From positions 31,015 through 95,014 of the forward strand of contig JAIXPD010000060.1 in assembly GCA_027486405.1 (NCBI GenBank): a DNA stretch of 64,000 bases, written 5' to 3'. A model generated the notes under the pieces. The model did no database searches, was not told the origin of the DNA, and saw only the letters and a list, made by a program, of their open reading frames with translations. The position numbers and the translations under genes are program-made. This document shows positions 62,018 to 64,000 of this stretch, piece after piece; within the stretch, counting starts at the first letter, position 1, and each line of letters starts with the position of its first letter. Source of the DNA: Azospirillum sp. (GTDB lineage Bacteria > Pseudomonadota > Alphaproteobacteria > Azospirillales > Azospirillaceae).

Positions 62018-62887
62018 TCATCCGGCCTTGGGCGGAGTCAGCGGTTCACCGCGCAGCACGGCGCAGCGGGCGCGACGCTGGGCGAGGTAACGGTCGCGCG
62101 TGGTGTTGTAATCGGAAAAGCCGATGGCCTTGGCCTGCGGGTCGATCTGGCGGGTGGCGACGATGTCGGTGACGATCTCCACCGACTCGGCGATGGCGAT
62201 GGTTTGCAGGCTGGCCCCGGTGCCGAGCAGACTGCCCGCCGCGTACCACAGCACGGCGTTGGTCAGCACGATGTCGGCCACCGCGTCGCGCACCGTGCGC
62301 GGCCCGACAAAGGGCAGGACGACGTAACCACCCTCGCCAACCCCGGCCTTGCACAGGCTCAGCCCCGCGTCGTTGTGGATCGGGCGGTAGCCCCAGGCGG
62401 TGGCGGTGTCGTAATAGCCCAGCAAACCGACGGTGCTGTTGATGCCGAACCGCTCCACCGAGCGCCAACTCGCCCCGACATCGCCAACCGCCAGGGCGGT
62501 GACGGCGGTGACGGGTTCGTTGACCAGATTGGCGACCACATTGGTCAAACCGCCAACGCTGCCCGCCGGGGCGGGAACCGTTCTGGTCGGCTGCGGCCCG
62601 TACCACCAGCCATAAAGCTGATCGATCTTGCCGTAGACCGTCTTGTTCCAGGCGAACATGTAGCGGCTGTAGGCGTCGAGCACGCCGCCGCTGGGGGCGG
62701 GTTTGATCGGTGTCTTGCCGGGGGGCAGCACGGCAAATGGGACGTCGGCTGGCGGCGTCACCGGGGATGGCGTCATGGTGGCAGCGGCCGGGGGGGCCAC
62801 CGCCTGCGCCGACACCGGACCGCACAGAAGCGTCACCGCCAGACCGGTTGCGGCGGCAACGCCCCGAAGACGGCCGCCCCGGCTCAT
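62018..62887 (-). CDS. mlaA: MlaA family outer-membrane lipid-asymmetry protein
   Basis: Protein of 289 residues that in the Mla system removes misplaced phospholipid from the outer leaflet. The family core starts near residue 65 (DAYSRYMFAWNKTVYGKID) and continues with RFGINSTVGLLGYYD and AWGYRPIHNDAG. The N-terminus is a signal peptide with a cleavage site near VSAQA; the only early cysteine (LLCG) is not in a good lipobox, whereas MlaA is normally a lipoprotein. It is the second gene of a pair with the upstream coiled-coil protein gene (4-bp overlap). Confidence 0.85.
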   Translation of the reverse strand: MSRGGRLRGVAAATGLAVTLLCGPVSAQAVAPPAAATMTPSPVTPPADVPFAVLPPGKTPIKPAPSGGVLDAYSRYMFAWNKTVYGKIDQLYGWWYGPQPTRTVPAPAGSVGGLTNVVANLVNEPVTAVTALAVGDVGASWRSVERFGINSTVGLLGYYDTATAWGYRPIHNDAGLSLCKAGVGEGGYVVLPFVGPRTVRDAVADIVLTNAVLWYAAGSLLGTGASLQTIAIAESVEIVTDIVATRQIDPQAKAIGFSDYNTTRDRYLAQRRARCAVLRGEPLTPPKAG

Positions 62888-63720
62888 GGACGGCCCAGAT
62901 TGGCGGCGATGCGGTCGCCCAACTTGACGATCGCGGCGTCGGCGGCGATGCGGGCGCGCACCTCGTTGACCCAGGGTTCGACCAGCGCGGCGGCGTCGCC
63001 GCTCATCGAGGCCAATTCGTTCACCGCAGCGGCCAGATCGTTGGTCGCCAGCCTCTCCTTGACCCGGTCGGCGAGCACGGAGGCGCGTTCCACCGGCGGG
63101 AAGACGCCCGCCGGTTCCACGCCGGGCGTCGGGCGGCCCAACAGCGAGTTCATCCAGGCGATGGGGATCACCTTGTAGTCGCGGCGGGTCAGCTCATCGG
63201 CCAACTCGTTGAATTCGGTGCGGAGTTGCGACCCGACGAGGATGCCGGAGGTCGCCAGCTTGTCCAACGGTTCCAACGCCGCCGCCAGCGGGCCAAGATC
63301 GCGGTTGGCGGCGCGGGCCAGCGCCAGTTCCACGTCAAAGGGGCCGGGGCGGCGCAAGGCCGATTGCAGTTGGACCAGCGCCAGAAGCCCAACCCGCGAC
63401 TCGGCGGCGGTCTGTCCGGCGCGGGCGCTGGCGGTGTCCTGCTGGGCCTTGGCCAGATTGGCGTTGACGTCGGCCAGCTTGCGTTCCAGATCGGCGACCG
63501 ACTGGTTGAGGCGGCCGATGTCGACATCCTGCCGCGCGTCCGCCGCCGCACCGGGCGTGCGCAGATGCAGCAGCTTGAACAGCGGCGGCGACCAGAAGGC
63601 GGAGGTCAGGGCGGCGACCAGGGCCACGGCCGCCATCGTCGTGGTTCCCCCGGCGGCGCGATAGCCGGAAGGCCGGGCGGTCCCCGCCTGCGTCAAAGAC
63701 GGATTGTCGTCACCGGACAT
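62884..63720 (-). CDS. Inner-membrane coiled-coil protein, mitofilin-like
   Basis: Protein of 278 residues with one membrane segment near 30-48 and a helical region rich in Ala, Leu and charged residues (about 65-120, a likely coiled coil), then a helical domain to the end. It resembles the short mitofilin-like proteins of alphaproteobacteria only in architecture. It overlaps mlaA by four bases, so the two are co-translated and may work together in envelope lipid handling; that link is inferred. Confidence 0.6.
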   Translation of the reverse strand: MSGDDNPSLTQAGTARPSGYRAAGGTTTMAAVALVAALTSAFWSPPLFKLLHLRTPGAAADARQDVDIGRLNQSVADLERKLADVNANLAKAQQDTASARAGQTAAESRVGLLALVQLQSALRRPGPFDVELALARAANRDLGPLAAALEPLDKLATSGILVGSQLRTEFNELADELTRRDYKVIPIAWMNSLLGRPTPGVEPAGVFPPVERASVLADRVKERLATNDLAAAVNELASMSGDAAALVEPWVNEVRARIAADAAIVKLGDRIAANLGRP

Positions 63721-63868
63721 CGCTCACCTCCCTGGAATCCCTAGCATTCTATACACAGCCCTTGCGCGCTTGCAGCAAAGAACTATGCGGCGTCGCATAA
63801 ACCAAACCCACGGCCCAGGCCCAGGATCAGGCCCATAGGCCATCACCCCGTCGGCCTTAGAGCAGATC

Positions 63869-63894
63869 GCGTTAAATCGGAATCGATTTGACGC
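63869..63894. repeat. Small palindromic hairpin near the right edge
   Basis: GCGTTAAATCG (63869-63879) pairs with CGATTTGACGC (63884-63894) with one T-G pair and a GAAT loop. The sequence resembles a short palindrome dispersed in some alphaproteobacterial genomes. The last 280 bp of the window contain no gene that I can support. Confidence 0.35.
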
Positions 63895-64000
63895 GTGAAG
63901 ATGCTCGATAAACAAAGGCATAGAGTATCCGTTATGGACAAGCGGATTTTTCGTCCCACTTTCGGCCTTTGCTCAAGAGGGCATTGGCAAAGATAACGAG

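Overview
The window comes from a GC-rich Gram-negative bacterium, most likely an alphaproteobacterium of the Azospirillum/Rhodospirillales type. The evidence is a porin, an MlaA-type outer-membrane lipid protein, several chemoreceptors, RTX proteins, a TPR protein with the repeat core PLxWAxTQxNLG, and inositol and betaine gene orders typical of soil and plant-associated proteobacteria. I see no rRNA, tRNA, transposase, phage gene or CRISPR array.

Layout. (1) 1-21040 is mostly myo-inositol catabolism on the minus strand. It holds iolB, the regulator iolR, a chemoreceptor, and a long operon iolD-iolE-mmsA-ABC transporter-dehydrogenase-iolG. Upstream of that operon lies iolC fused to an aldolase-like domain. 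A gbcA-type Rieske oxygenase (1-1286) and a plus-strand porin are also here. Five copies of a short dyad (RGAA-N6-TTCY) sit upstream of iolB, iolR, iolD and, twice, iolC, so they form a likely IolR regulon. (2) 21227-44455 is choline and glycine betaine metabolism. It contains betB-betA, a GbdR-like regulator, an ABC-ATPase/chemoreceptor fusion, a second GlxA-type regulator, a diiron-like hydrolase with a TetR regulator, serine dehydratase, dgcA-dgcB-etfA-etfB, a choline/betaine ABC transporter, phosphorylcholine phosphatase, two substrate-binding proteins and a YbaK-type tRNA-editing protein. (3) 44530-50415 is an accessory block: a TPR protein with an AT-rich repeat half, and two near-identical RTX proteins around a DUF1826 gene. 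(4) 50557-55515 is ethanolamine use: eutB-eutC, an ethanolamine permease and an AraC regulator. (5) 55560-63720 is mixed: a larger RTX protein, regulators (XRE, MocR/PdxR, OmpR-type), a GNAT acetyltransferase, MlaA and a coiled-coil inner-membrane protein.

How it fits together. PchP releases choline from phosphocholine. BetA and BetB oxidise it to glycine betaine, GbcA demethylates that to dimethylglycine, and DgcAB with its own electron-transfer flavoprotein gives sarcosine. Glycine made from it can leave through serine and SdaA to pyruvate. Ethanolamine is cleaved by EutBC, and inositol goes through the Iol pathway. All four substrates (inositol, choline, ethanolamine, serine) are phospholipid headgroups, so the window reads as a headgroup-catabolism island. 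Two of its modules carry their own chemoreceptor.

The most unusual gene is at 25753-27483. It encodes a soluble protein in which a degenerate ProV/ChoV-like ABC ATPase domain is joined to a chemotaxis signalling domain, encoded between the two GlxA-type regulators of the betaine region.
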